From: Nostoc sp. TH1S01
Lineage (GTDB): Bacteria; Cyanobacteriota; Cyanobacteriia; Cyanobacteriales; Nostocaceae
NCBI GenBank assembly: GCA_018993265.1
Contig: JAGKSW010000192.1
Coordinates: 1-42,524, forward strand
DNA length: 42,524 nt
Direction: 5' to 3'
This document shows positions 16,284-25,216 of the stretch, piece after piece. A program made the position numbers and the translations under genes. The notes below the pieces were generated by a model. The model had not been told where the DNA came from, ran no database searches, and worked only from the letters and a program-made list of their open reading frames with translations. Within the stretch, counting starts at the first letter, position 1, and every line of letters begins with the position of its first letter.

Positions 16284-18452
16284 TTAATAGGTTTGAAAGT
16301 TAGTTTTTTCTCCGTTACCAACCATACCTAAAATATTCAAGCGAGAAAGCTTCAGGTTCTCAATAGCAGGTTTCAACAGTGCCGACTGGGTTTTACCAAT
16401 TTTTACTACCATTAAAATACCGTCTGTATGTGGTGCAATCAAACTCACATCAGCCAACCCTACCAAAGGAGGTACATCATAAATTACTAAGTCAAAAGAA
16501 TTATAAAACTCTGCCATCAATCGCTTCATTTTGTCCGAAGATAGTAGTTTCGTAGCATCTGGTGGTATCGGCCCAGAAGTAATTACAGATAGTTGACTTA
16601 ATGTTGGTATTTGTTGAATAGCCTCTCCTATTGGCAAATTAGTCGAGATTAAGTTACTCAAACCCCAAAGATTACTTAAATTAGATAAACTATGGATTTT
16701 GGGTCTACGAAAATCTGCATCTACAAGTAAAACTTTTTGTCCCATTGCTGTAGCAATTTGCGCCAAATTAAAGGCTACCGTAGACTTACCATCACCAGGC
16801 ATCGCTGAAGTAATGACAATAGACCGAATTGGGCGATCGGAACTGAGAAGCTGAATATTTGTATATAGTATCCGTAAAGCTTCTAAAAAGTTGGTGGAGT
16901 AATTGCTATCTTCTTGAACTGTAGCAATATTAGAATGAGGCAAAAATTCTGAGAAGTATTTTGGTAAGTTTATTAAAGGGAGATTCTCTGCAAAGTTATG
17001 CTCTTGCTCAGTTTGAATTTGCTTTTCAAAAGGTATATTGCCTAATAAAGGTAATTGCACTTTTTCCTTTAAATCTTTAATACTATTGTATGTACTATCC
17101 AGCTTTTCTAGTAGTAAAGCAACACCAATGCCCATAACAATACTCACTACCAATCCTGAAATTAGATTTCGTTTTAAACTAGATGAAGTTACTGGAGCAA
17201 CTGGCTTCATAGGTGCTTGAATTAGTTGCCAACTAAATTCTGTTTGAGATTTTTGAATTTGCAGAGTTTCACGAGTAGATAAAAAACGATTTAAGCTTTC
17301 AATAGCTACTTGTAGTTTTCTTTGTAAATCTGTATATTGTCGTGACAAAATAGGCAGTTGTTGGCGTTTCTGCTGTAGTTGTTGTTCTCTTTTAGTTAAC
17401 GCCTGACTTTGTACTTCCAAAAGTCTAATTCCAGTAGCTATCTCAGCACGTTTAGTATCTAAAAATCGCTTGGCTTCTTGATTAATTAAAGGTAATAAAC
17501 TATCTCGTCTTTCTTTTAATGATTGCAGTGTTGGATTATTTGGTTGAAAGCGAGTAGATTCTGCAGCTACCTGAGCATCTAATTGACTTTTTTGTGTTAC
17601 TAACTGCTGATATAAAAGCGCATTCATTAGTGCCGCTTTTGCCCCATCTGGTTTTTGGAGTAAATTTAAATTAGCACGAGCTTGTACTAATTGAAAATTA
17701 ATCGATTGCTTTTGCTCATTTAAACTGGCAGTTTCACTATCTAATACTTTTGTCTCTGTTTCTGGGTCGTTAAGATTATATTTTTGTTTGAGAGTTTGAA
17801 TTTGTTGTTGTAGCTGATCAACTCGATTTTGGGAAACTTTTAGCTGTTGTTCAACAAACTCAAGCCCTTGCCGAAGTTTAGTTTGCCGTTTTTCTTTACT
17901 AAATTCTAAGTATGCTTGAGCAGTTTTATCTAAAACAAACTTAATTTTATTAGGGTCATTATCTCGATAACTTACTTGTATAACTTTTGTTTTACCTAGT
18001 TGAGAAACATTTAAAGAGGGAGCTAGCGATTCATAACTAACATCTGGATAAAAAACTTTTACCTGTTTAACAATATCTCCTAAAATTACAGGACTTTTAA
18101 GAATTTGAATTTGACTATCATAATCTAGTGCAGACTCAGTTGGATTTGAATTAGAATCTTTAACAACATCTACAGTTTTATTGTCATCATTGACTGGTTC
18201 TACTAAAATTTGAAAATTTGCTTCATACTCTGGCTTTGTGGGGTTGAGTGTTAAACCAATAACAATACTGGCCATCGCAACAGTGGCAACTCCAGAAATG
18301 ACTAGCCATCTTCGTTGTAAAATACCTAAAGCTTCTTGAAAGTTCCAACCTCCTTCTGATTCTTCAGTCCACGGAAGAGGTTGATTTTGGGAAAGATGTT
18401 CAGGATTGCTATGGTGTCCTGAGTTAGAGTATTGAGAACGATGATTTTCCAT
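16284..18452 (-). CDS. Wzc-like polysaccharide co-polymerase / tyrosine autokinase
   Basis: A 722-residue fusion of a chain-length (Wzz/GumC) part and a BY-kinase part. The N-terminal membrane segment is at about 48-70 (W-L-V-I-S-G-V-A-T-V-A-M-A-S-I-V), a long coiled-coil periplasmic region runs to about 420, and the second segment (N-L-I-S-G-L-V-V-S-I-V-M-G-I-G-V) lies at about 428-450. The kinase has Walker A S-A-M-P-G-D-G-K-S-T (about 545), Walker A' L-L-V-D-A-D-F-R-R-P (about 572) and Walker B L-V-I-Y-D-V-P-P-L (655-663). It controls polymer length and export. Oddly, the tail ends G-N-G-E-K-T-N-F-Q-T-Y with one Tyr only instead of the usual Tyr cluster. It heads the surface-polysaccharide locus but runs away from the other genes. 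Confidence 0.9.
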   Translation of the reverse strand: MENHRSQYSNSGHHSNPEHLSQNQPLPWTEESEGGWNFQEALGILQRRWLVISGVATVAMASIVIGLTLNPTKPEYEANFQILVEPVNDDNKTVDVVKDSNSNPTESALDYDSQIQILKSPVILGDIVKQVKVFYPDVSYESLAPSLNVSQLGKTKVIQVSYRDNDPNKIKFVLDKTAQAYLEFSKEKRQTKLRQGLEFVEQQLKVSQNRVDQLQQQIQTLKQKYNLNDPETETKVLDSETASLNEQKQSINFQLVQARANLNLLQKPDGAKAALMNALLYQQLVTQKSQLDAQVAAESTRFQPNNPTLQSLKERRDSLLPLINQEAKRFLDTKRAEIATGIRLLEVQSQALTKREQQLQQKRQQLPILSRQYTDLQRKLQVAIESLNRFLSTRETLQIQKSQTEFSWQLIQAPMKPVAPVTSSSLKRNLISGLVVSIVMGIGVALLLEKLDSTYNSIKDLKEKVQLPLLGNIPFEKQIQTEQEHNFAENLPLINLPKYFSEFLPHSNIATVQEDSNYSTNFLEALRILYTNIQLLSSDRPIRSIVITSAMPGDGKSTVAFNLAQIATAMGQKVLLVDADFRRPKIHSLSNLSNLWGLSNLISTNLPIGEAIQQIPTLSQLSVITSGPIPPDATKLLSSDKMKRLMAEFYNSFDLVIYDVPPLVGLADVSLIAPHTDGILMVVKIGKTQSALLKPAIENLKLSRLNILGMVGNGEKTNFQTY

Positions 18453-19807
18453 TATGTATCAATATTTAGTGATAAATTAAACAATATTATTTATAACAAC
18501 TTTTTCAGATTGGTTTCTTGGTGTAGCATTCAGATTGGTTTCTTGGTGTAGCAATGAGTAAAGAAAATTTCTACCTTATACAAGTTGTAATAAAGTTACT
18601 TAAGCTTTCCTTGGTTTAAAATTTAATAGTAATTTTTACTACTTGTCGTTGCAAAACACAAAGTATCATTTTTAACATAGAAATAATTTTATTTAATATA
18701 TATAATATTATAGTTAATAGTTAATATTTACTAAATCTTCAGTGATTCATATCAAATTTATTAGATATTTAAAATACCTACATACAGTAAATACATAATT
18801 AGTTTTTCATCAATTTACATTAAATTAGAATTTAAAAAATATATCATAATAAGTATTTTTGATGTACTATTTTATATCTTATATGTGAGTCAGCGCTCAA
18901 GATGATGTCAATTTGCTTGCTATATTTGCTATCAAGTAGAAAAATTTAAATTTAACTATGAAACTTAAATATCTTTAGAAACCTTACTATTAAACAAAGC
19001 TAAATTCATAAGAACTATAAATAGTTAAATTTATTTTGGGAAAAACTGATTTTTTTGAGATTGGGAATTATTTACGTTGAGAATTAGTAATTTATTATAC
19101 TGTTAATAATAGCTTGATTAAATTCTATTTTACTAATTAGTTATTAATAAGATGACCAAAGTCGAATATACATAAGAACTAGTACTTAAATAAAAAAGGC
19201 TTTGTATGAAGATATTGTATGAATTGAATTTAGCAAAATGAATTTTTGATGAAGCTCATGAGTAAACTTTGAAACATGATATCTTACGATTTAAGATAAT
19301 AATTGTGATACATAGCAAAGTTAAAAGTTGCATATAATCACTCATAAATGAAGATCAAGATAAACAACATGCAAAAGCGTACAGATGTAAAGTTAAAAGC
19401 GTAAAAATATAAAAATTACGCGAAATTTAATCTAAATTGCCTTGAAAAGATAAAAATCCACCAAGTTTTATGTTGACTACTAACCTGTGTAAGGCACTCA
19501 ATTCCCAAAAAAGTTTTATTGAAAAATAAAGCTTAAAGTATATTTGCTGTTCCCGTGTTTAATGATTTTTATTATGACATTAATATTAGTCAGCCTACTT
19601 GCATTGTAAGGATTTACTAGCTCTCAAAATTATAGACGAAAGCGTTAGAAAATCTTGATAGAATATGTGATCAACGCACCAGAATTTCATCGAACTAACA
19701 TCTGGTATGAACTAAGTAAGTGTTAGTATCAATTAATGGCTTAAGAGTTTTAGTGGTTCAGTAATATTTCCCTATAAATTTCTAAATTCTTAAGTAGGAT
19801 ATTGCCA
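18453..19807. other. Long AT-rich intergenic region
   Basis: 1355 bases between the divergent Wzc-like and GT4 genes. The base composition is strongly AT, with many stops in all frames and no protein-like frame. The only exact structure I found is a 25-base tandem duplication at 18504-18553. It must carry promoters for both sides and is long enough for regulatory RNAs, but no known RNA family was recognised. Confidence 0.5.
18504..18553. repeat. Perfect 25-bp tandem duplication
   Basis: Two exact copies of a 25-base unit containing CAGATTGGTTTCTTGGTGTA, directly joined, about 50 bases upstream of the Wzc-like start codon. Exact identity suggests a recent event, and the position is in the probable leader or promoter. 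Confidence 0.9.
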
Positions 19808-21157
19808 ATGAGACTCAATGAATGGATTAATCAAAAGTTTTTACAATCCATTTCTACTGGGTTAGAAGAACCAAGTGAAAATTCTCTCAAAACTCAGCAA
19901 TCTATTAAATTGTCTGTAGTAACGCAATATTTCCCTCCAGACTATGCCGCTACTGGACAGTTAATTGAGGAATTAGTAAAACAGTTAGGACAGCAAGGGG
20001 TAGATGTAGAGGTTTTTACTAGTCAGCCTGGCTATGCTTTTCACTCAGCAGCAGCTCCATCCGTTGAGAAACAAGACCGTATAAGAGTTCAGCGATCTCG
20101 AACAGCTCAACTTTGGCCAGGGAGAATTCGTGGCAAAGCCGTTAATGGTGTTCTGTATACTTTACGTGCTTTCTTATATTTGTTAAGAGCTTGGCGGCGT
20201 AACAATGTAATGTTGGTGACAACAGCCCCACCATTTTTGCCATTGCTAGGGTATTTGGCTTATCTATTATTCAAGCTTCCTTATGTCTGCATAATATATG
20301 ATTTATATCCTGATATTGCGATCGCCCTGGGTGTAATTTCTAAGAGCCATTGGCTAGTTAGAATGTGGCGTACCATCAACCGACAAGTTTGGTTGAATGC
20401 AAAAGGGATTATAGTTTTAAGCCCAGCAATGAAACAACGGGTGTTAGCCCATTGCCCACAGATCAGCAATAAGATTTCTGTCATTCATAGTTGGGCTAAT
20501 CCAGATTTAATTGTTCCAATTGCCAAACAAGAAAACTGGTTTGCTTGGAAGCATAACCTTGTACAAAAGTTTACAGTTCTCTACTCTGGTAATATGGGGC
20601 GCTGTCATGACATTGAAACTATGCTAGAAGCAGCCAAAGAACTGCAAGATGAACCAATTCAGTTTGTATGTATTGGTGGTGGAGCAAAGCGAGAAGAATT
20701 GCTCAAGGAAGTAAATCGTTTAGGGTTGAAAAACTTTACATTTCTACCATATCAAGATAAGCAGGTACTGCCTTATTCGTTAACAGCTTGTGATTTATCT
20801 TTCGTAAGTGTAGATGAAACTACAGAAGGTTTGGTTGTTCCTAGCAAACTCTACTCTGCCTTGGCTGCGGGAAGACCCATAGCAGTGATTTGTTCACCCT
20901 ACTCTTATCTGAGGCAGTTGATTGCAGAAGCTAACTGTGGCGGAACTTTCGACAACGGAGACGGACACGGACTAGCTCAGTTTATCCGCTTACTTAGCCG
21001 TGACCCACAATTAGGAGAACGGATGGGAAAAGCAGGTCGGCAATATTTGCGCTCTCATTTCACGCCTAAATTGATCTCTCAACAGTATTTTGAAGTTTTA
21101 CAACAAGCAGTCACTACTGATGAAATGATTGCTGTGTCTCAGATACAAACAAAGTAG
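19808..21157 (+). CDS. Glycosyltransferase family 4, WcaI/WbuB-like
   Basis: A 449-residue GT-B fold enzyme. The N-terminal domain has T-Q-Y-F-P-P-D-Y-A-A-T-G-Q-L-I and F-T-S-Q-P-G-Y, typical of the WcaI-like branch. The C-terminal GT4 domain has V-L-Y-S-G-N-M-G-R-C-H-D, then the E-x7-E region T-T-E-G-L-V-V-P-S-K-L-Y-S-A-L-A-A-G-R-P that binds the donor nucleotide. A 30-residue extension precedes the fold. The ATG at 19808 is preferred to a TTG two codons earlier, since AGGA lies 8-11 bases before it. It is the first gene of the rightward part of the polysaccharide locus and probably adds an early sugar of the repeat unit on the cytoplasmic side. Confidence 0.9.
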   Translation: MRLNEWINQKFLQSISTGLEEPSENSLKTQQSIKLSVVTQYFPPDYAATGQLIEELVKQLGQQGVDVEVFTSQPGYAFHSAAAPSVEKQDRIRVQRSRTAQLWPGRIRGKAVNGVLYTLRAFLYLLRAWRRNNVMLVTTAPPFLPLLGYLAYLLFKLPYVCIIYDLYPDIAIALGVISKSHWLVRMWRTINRQVWLNAKGIIVLSPAMKQRVLAHCPQISNKISVIHSWANPDLIVPIAKQENWFAWKHNLVQKFTVLYSGNMGRCHDIETMLEAAKELQDEPIQFVCIGGGAKREELLKEVNRLGLKNFTFLPYQDKQVLPYSLTACDLSFVSVDETTEGLVVPSKLYSALAAGRPIAVICSPYSYLRQLIAEANCGGTFDNGDGHGLAQFIRLLSRDPQLGERMGKAGRQYLRSHFTPKLISQQYFEVLQQAVTTDEMIAVSQIQTK

Positions 21158-21927
21158 ATATTCCTCTTGTTCTAACTCTGACACCATAAAAATATTAAGG
21201 TTAGTGTGATATTTCAACAGAGTAATCTTAGTAATTCTCTAATCATCTGTTGATAATGAACTCACTAATAAACATAAAACTTATCTTTCAATTTTGTTGG
21301 AGAAAATGCAATATTTAAAGTATTTTTCTAATTTCATCTTTATAAATAGTAAATGAGCATAATCGAGTAATGAACATAACTGTTAAATATATAAATAGAC
21401 CCACCTAACTAGGAAAGTGATGATTGTTCATACAAATGAATAATCATCACTTTCGGCCATAGAGTATTTATAGCCATAATGATAAATTACATTGAACTAA
21501 AAATATTTATTTCTTAGGAGAATATATTTTCTTAACAATTATCATTTTATTTCAAATTTTTAGTAATCTTTATTATAAAAAAAAACAACAATTTAAACCG
21601 TGTTATAATAGCGTATAAGCTAGTAAGTTAATAAAGTTACTTGCTATTCAAAATATCTCTCATAAAAAATATATTTTTTAGCAATAAAATGCTTAAGAAA
21701 TGTTTTTAAGTATTGATATAATCTCAAAGACTTAATCTAGAAATTTTTAAGTTTAAAAAAATTATCTAGAACTAACAAGTGTTGAGAAAGATAGTCTAAC
21801 TAAAATTTAGTAGTCAAATTTGAAATATTTAGGATGTGGGCTTTGATGGTCATTTTGATCTCAGTCCCTCCAACAAAACCTTCCTTATTTTTATATTTTG
21901 TAGTTCATCTAATGATGGGAGGCCGAA
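21158..21927. other. AT-rich intergenic region with a long hairpin
   Basis: 770 bases after the first GT4 gene. It holds a 42-base near-perfect inverted repeat at 21413-21454. No protein-like frame is present. A GGGAGG ribosome-binding site near the right end (21917-21922) serves the next gene. Confidence 0.5.
21413..21454. terminator. Long hairpin, possible terminator or processing signal
   Basis: Arms of 19 bases (21413-21431 and 21436-21454) with one mismatch around a 4-base ACAA loop; the outer arm is GAAAGTGATGATT. It is very stable, but no T-run follows on the plus strand (GGCCATAG). It stands 255 bases after the GT4 stop. Confidence 0.45.
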
Positions 21928-22356
21928 TTGCAGAGAAGGTGTGACAGAAATCGGAAACGTTCAAAAAGGCGGGCTATCTACTGTCCAATTCACAGTTGCT
22001 ATCTAGATAGTGTCAGTCAGAAATACCCAATTTTCGCTGATCAACCAGGACAGTTACAGCAAAGAGGTATTAGTCGGCGTAATGCATTAATGCTAGTAGC
22101 CAGCCAAACAGCTGTTCTTATAGAAGGAGAATGGTTAGAAGCATTTTGGTGTGACAAATGCCAACAAACAAAATGGTATCACGTCCAAAAGTTTGGCGAT
22201 CGCACATATAAACTTTCACTAGCCCCACAAGAACTTTGGCAACAGGTGACAGGAGTTATTCATCCACATGGAAATCCTTCAGTTGGAGAGTTTACTCGCA
22301 GACAATCAAGAGTAATGAGTTACAACAGCATCAAAGATTTTGAGTTTGTGAGTTAA
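21928..22356 (+). CDS. Small Cys-rich protein of unknown function
   Basis: A 142-residue protein that I do not assign to a named family. The N-terminus is very basic (R-R-C-D-R-N-R-K-R-S-K-R-R). C19-P-I-H-S-C24 and C75-D-K-C78 could form a zinc ribbon, with W-L-E-A-F-W before the second pair. There is no membrane segment. The start is TTG at 21928, chosen because GGGAGG ends five bases before it and no ATG is in frame upstream; the ATGs at 21912-21915 lead to an early stop. It precedes the ABC permease by 22 bases and so shares its transcript. A regulatory or enzyme-partner role in polysaccharide synthesis is possible but unsupported. Confidence 0.65.
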   Translation: MQRRCDRNRKRSKRRAIYCPIHSCYLDSVSQKYPIFADQPGQLQQRGISRRNALMLVASQTAVLIEGEWLEAFWCDKCQQTKWYHVQKFGDRTYKLSLAPQELWQQVTGVIHPHGNPSVGEFTRRQSRVMSYNSIKDFEFVS

Positions 22357-22378
22357 GTAAGTATCAATTTATTGGTCA

Positions 22379-23221
22379 ATGAGAGAGCAAAGTATCGTCT
22401 CCAAACAGGAGCTAATAATTGAAGCTGGACGTACCGAACGCCAATACTGGAGAGATTTATGGCGCTATCGGGAACTATTTTATTTTTTGGCTTGGCGAGA
22501 TATTATAGTGCGCTATAAACAAACAGCCATAGGTATAGCCTGGGCTTTGATACGTCCGTTTTTAACAATGGTAGTATTTACAGTCGTATTCGGAAATCTA
22601 GCCAAGCTACCTTCTGAAGGTGCGCCATACCCGATATTAGTATTTGCGGCTATGCTACCTTGGCAGTTCTTTGCTAACGCCTTAAGTGAGTGTAGTAACA
22701 GTCTAATTACTAACTCCAACCTAATATCTAAAGTATATTTTCCCCGTTTGATTGTGCCTACCAGTTCAGTGATAGTCAGTTTTGTAGATTTCCTAATTTC
22801 TGGCATAATTCTGTTGGGGCTAATGGCTTGGTATAACTATATACCAGACTGGCGAATTCTGACATTACCATTGTTTATATTGATTGCATTTGCAGCGGCG
22901 ATTGGAGCAGGTTTATGGTTAGCGGCATTGAATGTAGAATATAGAGATTTTCGTTACATAGTGCCATTTATTGTGCAATTTGGCTTGTACATTTCGCCTG
23001 TAGGTTTTAGTAGCAGTATCGTACCCCAGCAATGGCGATTAGTTTATTCATTAAACCCTATGGTGAGTGTAATTGATGGCTTTCGCTGGGCAATCATAGG
23101 TAATGAATCAAGCATATATGTCCCAGGATTTTTACTATCACTAGGACTTGTAATATTTTTGTTAATCAGCGGAGTATGGTATTTTCGCAGAATGGAACGA
23201 ACATTTGCTGATGTCATTTAG
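22379..23221 (+). CDS. wzm: ABC-2 type polysaccharide exporter permease (Wzm-like)
   Basis: A 280-residue permease with six membrane segments. The N-terminal amphipathic region has Y-W-R-D-L-W-R-Y-R-E-L, then F-Y-F-L-A-W-R-D-I-I-V-R-Y-K-Q-T-A-I-G-I-A-W, the hallmark of Wzm/TagG/RfbA-type permeases. The periplasmic loop with Y-F-P-R-L-I-V-P and the L-N-P-M-V-S-V-I-D-G-F-R-W motif are present. It exports a lipid-linked glycan together with a Wzt ATPase. The matching ATPase gene is not adjacent but 10.6 kb downstream at 33796, which is unusual. The ATG at 22379 is used; it lies 22 bases after the Cys-rich gene. Confidence 0.92.
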   Translation: MREQSIVSKQELIIEAGRTERQYWRDLWRYRELFYFLAWRDIIVRYKQTAIGIAWALIRPFLTMVVFTVVFGNLAKLPSEGAPYPILVFAAMLPWQFFANALSECSNSLITNSNLISKVYFPRLIVPTSSVIVSFVDFLISGIILLGLMAWYNYIPDWRILTLPLFILIAFAAAIGAGLWLAALNVEYRDFRYIVPFIVQFGLYISPVGFSSSIVPQQWRLVYSLNPMVSVIDGFRWAIIGNESSIYVPGFLLSLGLVIFLLISGVWYFRRMERTFADVI

Positions 23222-23280
23222 GCTATATCCGCTTACTGGGCTAAATCACTATTGACAAAATTTACTTTATTTCACCTGAG

Positions 23281-23685
23281 ATGAATTCTCAATTATCAAA
23301 TTCTCGTGTGAAACTAATTTCATACATAACTTTATTTGCCAGCATCGGATTTGGCATAGTTGGTCAGCTGCTGATGAAGCATACCATGAGTCAGACAGCG
23401 ACAGGAATTTTTACTTGGACATTTATTCAGCAATTAGTACTAGCTTTAACTATTTACAGTCTGGGAATAGTGAATTGGATATTTGCTCTGCGAGTTGTAA
23501 AACTTAGTATTGCTTATCCACTCACTAGCTTAAATTATGTAGGGATTTTATTGGGTTCATATTATTTTTTTGATGAAAAAATTACTCCTGGTAGAGTATT
23601 TGGAATAGTTTTAATTTTTGTTGGTGTTCTTTTGGTTGCTTTACCACTGAAAAAACGCACAAATATTAAGGAAGACATTAGCTAA
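23281..23685 (+). CDS. EamA/SMR-like half-transporter, ArnE/F-like
   Basis: A 134-residue protein with four membrane segments, the size of a drug/metabolite-transporter half unit. Segments start near residues 10, 46, 72 and 104 (I-G-F-G-I-V-G-Q-L-L-M-K-H; L-A-L-T-I-Y-S-L-G-I-V-N-W; L-N-Y-V-G-I-L-L-G-S-Y-Y; V-F-G-I-V-L-I-F-V-G-V-L-L). G-Q-L-L-M-K in segment 1 and the P-L-T-S-L-N-Y segment resemble ArnE/ArnF, which flip polyprenyl-phosphate-aminoarabinose. The next gene codes for a second such unit 33 bases on, so the two may form a heterodimer. The substrate is inferred from context only. Confidence 0.8.
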   Translation: MNSQLSNSRVKLISYITLFASIGFGIVGQLLMKHTMSQTATGIFTWTFIQQLVLALTIYSLGIVNWIFALRVVKLSIAYPLTSLNYVGILLGSYYFFDEKITPGRVFGIVLIFVGVLLVALPLKKRTNIKEDIS

Positions 23686-23718
23686 AGCTCTGTTAATGGC
23701 TATATAAGGTATTTGTTG

Positions 23719-24075
23719 ATGAACATTATTCCTTGGCTAATTTTATTGCTGGTAGTCGTATTAGGTACAGTAGGTCAATTATCACTGAAGTATGCGTTTC
23801 AAGCTAATACTAGTCAGTCGAAAAGCAAGCCAATGCAAAATATTCTATTTTCACCTTATTTTTGGACTTGGTTTGTTTCCTATGTGATTGTAACTGTTTT
23901 ATGGCTAATTGTTTTGCGAACAATTCCTCTTAGCCAGGCTTTTCCTACATTGGGATTAACATTTGCTTTAGTACCTTTAGCATCTTATTACTTCCTACGT
24001 GAGCATGTTGTTTTGAGCCAATGGATAGGAATTGCCATTATTGTCACTGGTGTCATATTAGTTGTCCAAAAATAA
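23719..24075 (+). CDS. Second EamA/SMR-like half-transporter, ArnE/F-like
   Basis: A 118-residue protein with four membrane segments, related to but different from the preceding unit. It has G-T-V-G-Q-L-S-L-K-Y at segment 1 and P-L-S-Q-A-F-P-T-L-G-L-T-F at segment 3, then E-H-V-V-L-S-Q-W-I-G-I. A polar loop of about 15 residues (A-N-T-S-Q-S-K-S-K-P) separates segments 1 and 2. The ATG at 23719 is preferred to two in-frame TTG codons just before it; AAGG stands upstream. Together the pair is the best candidate for a flippase of a polyprenyl-phosphate sugar used by the GT39 protein at 26559. Confidence 0.8.
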   Translation: MNIIPWLILLLVVVLGTVGQLSLKYAFQANTSQSKSKPMQNILFSPYFWTWFVSYVIVTVLWLIVLRTIPLSQAFPTLGLTFALVPLASYYFLREHVVLSQWIGIAIIVTGVILVVQK

Positions 24076-24133
24076 TTGCTTACCTGTTGGCAATTAAATT
24101 TCATATCTTAGACAATTTTAGAAAAGAAAGTTT

Positions 24134-25129
24134 ATGAGTCAATCACCTCGAAAAATTTTAGTGACAGGAGTTGCAGGATTTCTAGGCTCCCATTTGTTAG
24201 ATAAGCTCTTGGCATCAGGTCATGAAGTAATTGGTATTGATAATCTTTCTATGGGTAAATTAGAAAATATTTCCCATAACTTTAGCAACAAGGGGTTTCA
24301 ATTTCTTCAAAAAGATGTTACTGAAAAAACTACATTTGAAAATTTAGAAAATGACATCGATTGCATTGTTCATCTAGCTGCTTTCAAAATTCCACGATAT
24401 GGCAAAGCCATTGATACTCTTAAAATAAATTATCAAGGTACAGAAAATGTTCTCGATTTAGCACAAAAATTAAATTGTAAATGTGTTTTAGCTTCCACCT
24501 CTGACGTATACGGACGCAATCCGAAAATACCTTTTAGTGAAGAAGATAACTCAGTGATTGGCCCGTCGACGGTATCACGTTGGAGTTATGCAGTATCTAA
24601 GTTATTTGATGAACATTTAGCTTTTGCTTACCAAGAAAGTTATGGTATCCCTGTTGTCCTTCTGCGCTTTTTCGGTTCCTATGGCCCACGGCATCATTTA
24701 TCGTGGTGGGGAGGCCCTCAGTCGGTATTTATAGAACAAGTATTGAATGATGGCGAAATCACCATTCATGGTGATGGACTGCAAACTCGCAGTTTTACTT
24801 TTGTTAGTGATACTGTAGCTGGTATTTATGCGGCTACTATTAAACCAGAAGCTAATGGGGAAATTTTCAATATTGGTAGCAATCATGAAATTACAATTCT
24901 TGATTTAGCTAAAACCATTAAGCGGCTAAGTAATACACCAGGAGAACTCAAGCTGAAATTTATTCCCTATGAATCTTTTACAGGGCGCAAATATGAAGAC
25001 GTTAGACGGCGTGTCCCAGATAGCAGTAAGTGTGAACGAATTCTTGGGGTGAAGGCTGGAGTAAGTTTAGAAGAAGGACTGTATCGCACAATTGAATGGC
25101 AACGTCGTCTGGGCCTGTATAAATATTAA
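24134..25129 (+). CDS. Extended SDR sugar-nucleotide epimerase/dehydratase
   Basis: A 331-residue NAD-dependent enzyme. The Rossmann motif T-G-V-A-G-F-L-G (11-18) is followed by G-I-D-N-L-S-M-G, typical of enzymes on UDP-sugars. The active site has S-T-S-D-V-Y-G near 120 and S-Y-A-V-S-K near 152 (the Y-x3-K pair). R-F-F-G-S-Y-G-P-R and the R-S-F-T-F-V-S-D motif for the sugar nucleotide follow. The pattern R-W-S-Y-A-V-S-K is close to UDP-glucuronate decarboxylases (UXS, ArnA C-terminal part), so the product may be a UDP-pentose, but a 4-epimerase or 4,6-dehydratase is also possible. It lies 58 bases after the half-transporter pair and precedes an FAD enzyme. Confidence 0.85.
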   Translation: MSQSPRKILVTGVAGFLGSHLLDKLLASGHEVIGIDNLSMGKLENISHNFSNKGFQFLQKDVTEKTTFENLENDIDCIVHLAAFKIPRYGKAIDTLKINYQGTENVLDLAQKLNCKCVLASTSDVYGRNPKIPFSEEDNSVIGPSTVSRWSYAVSKLFDEHLAFAYQESYGIPVVLLRFFGSYGPRHHLSWWGGPQSVFIEQVLNDGEITIHGDGLQTRSFTFVSDTVAGIYAATIKPEANGEIFNIGSNHEITILDLAKTIKRLSNTPGELKLKFIPYESFTGRKYEDVRRRVPDSSKCERILGVKAGVSLEEGLYRTIEWQRRLGLYKY

Positions 25130-25142
25130 GAATTAAGAAAAT

Positions 25143-25172
25143 AGGTGCGTTACAAATTTGCTAAACGCACCT
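25143..25172. repeat. AGGTGCGTT hairpin repeat between two operon genes
   Basis: Perfect 9-base arms (25143-25151 and 25164-25172) around 12 bases. Short GGTGCGTTA...AACGCACC hairpins of this kind are scattered in cyanobacterial genomes. It might partly end or stabilise the transcript between the SDR and FAD genes. No T-run follows. Confidence 0.6.
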
Positions 25173-25216
25173 TGCCTTAAATTGCTTTGTTTTCACAAAT
25201 TTAAATTTCAAATATT

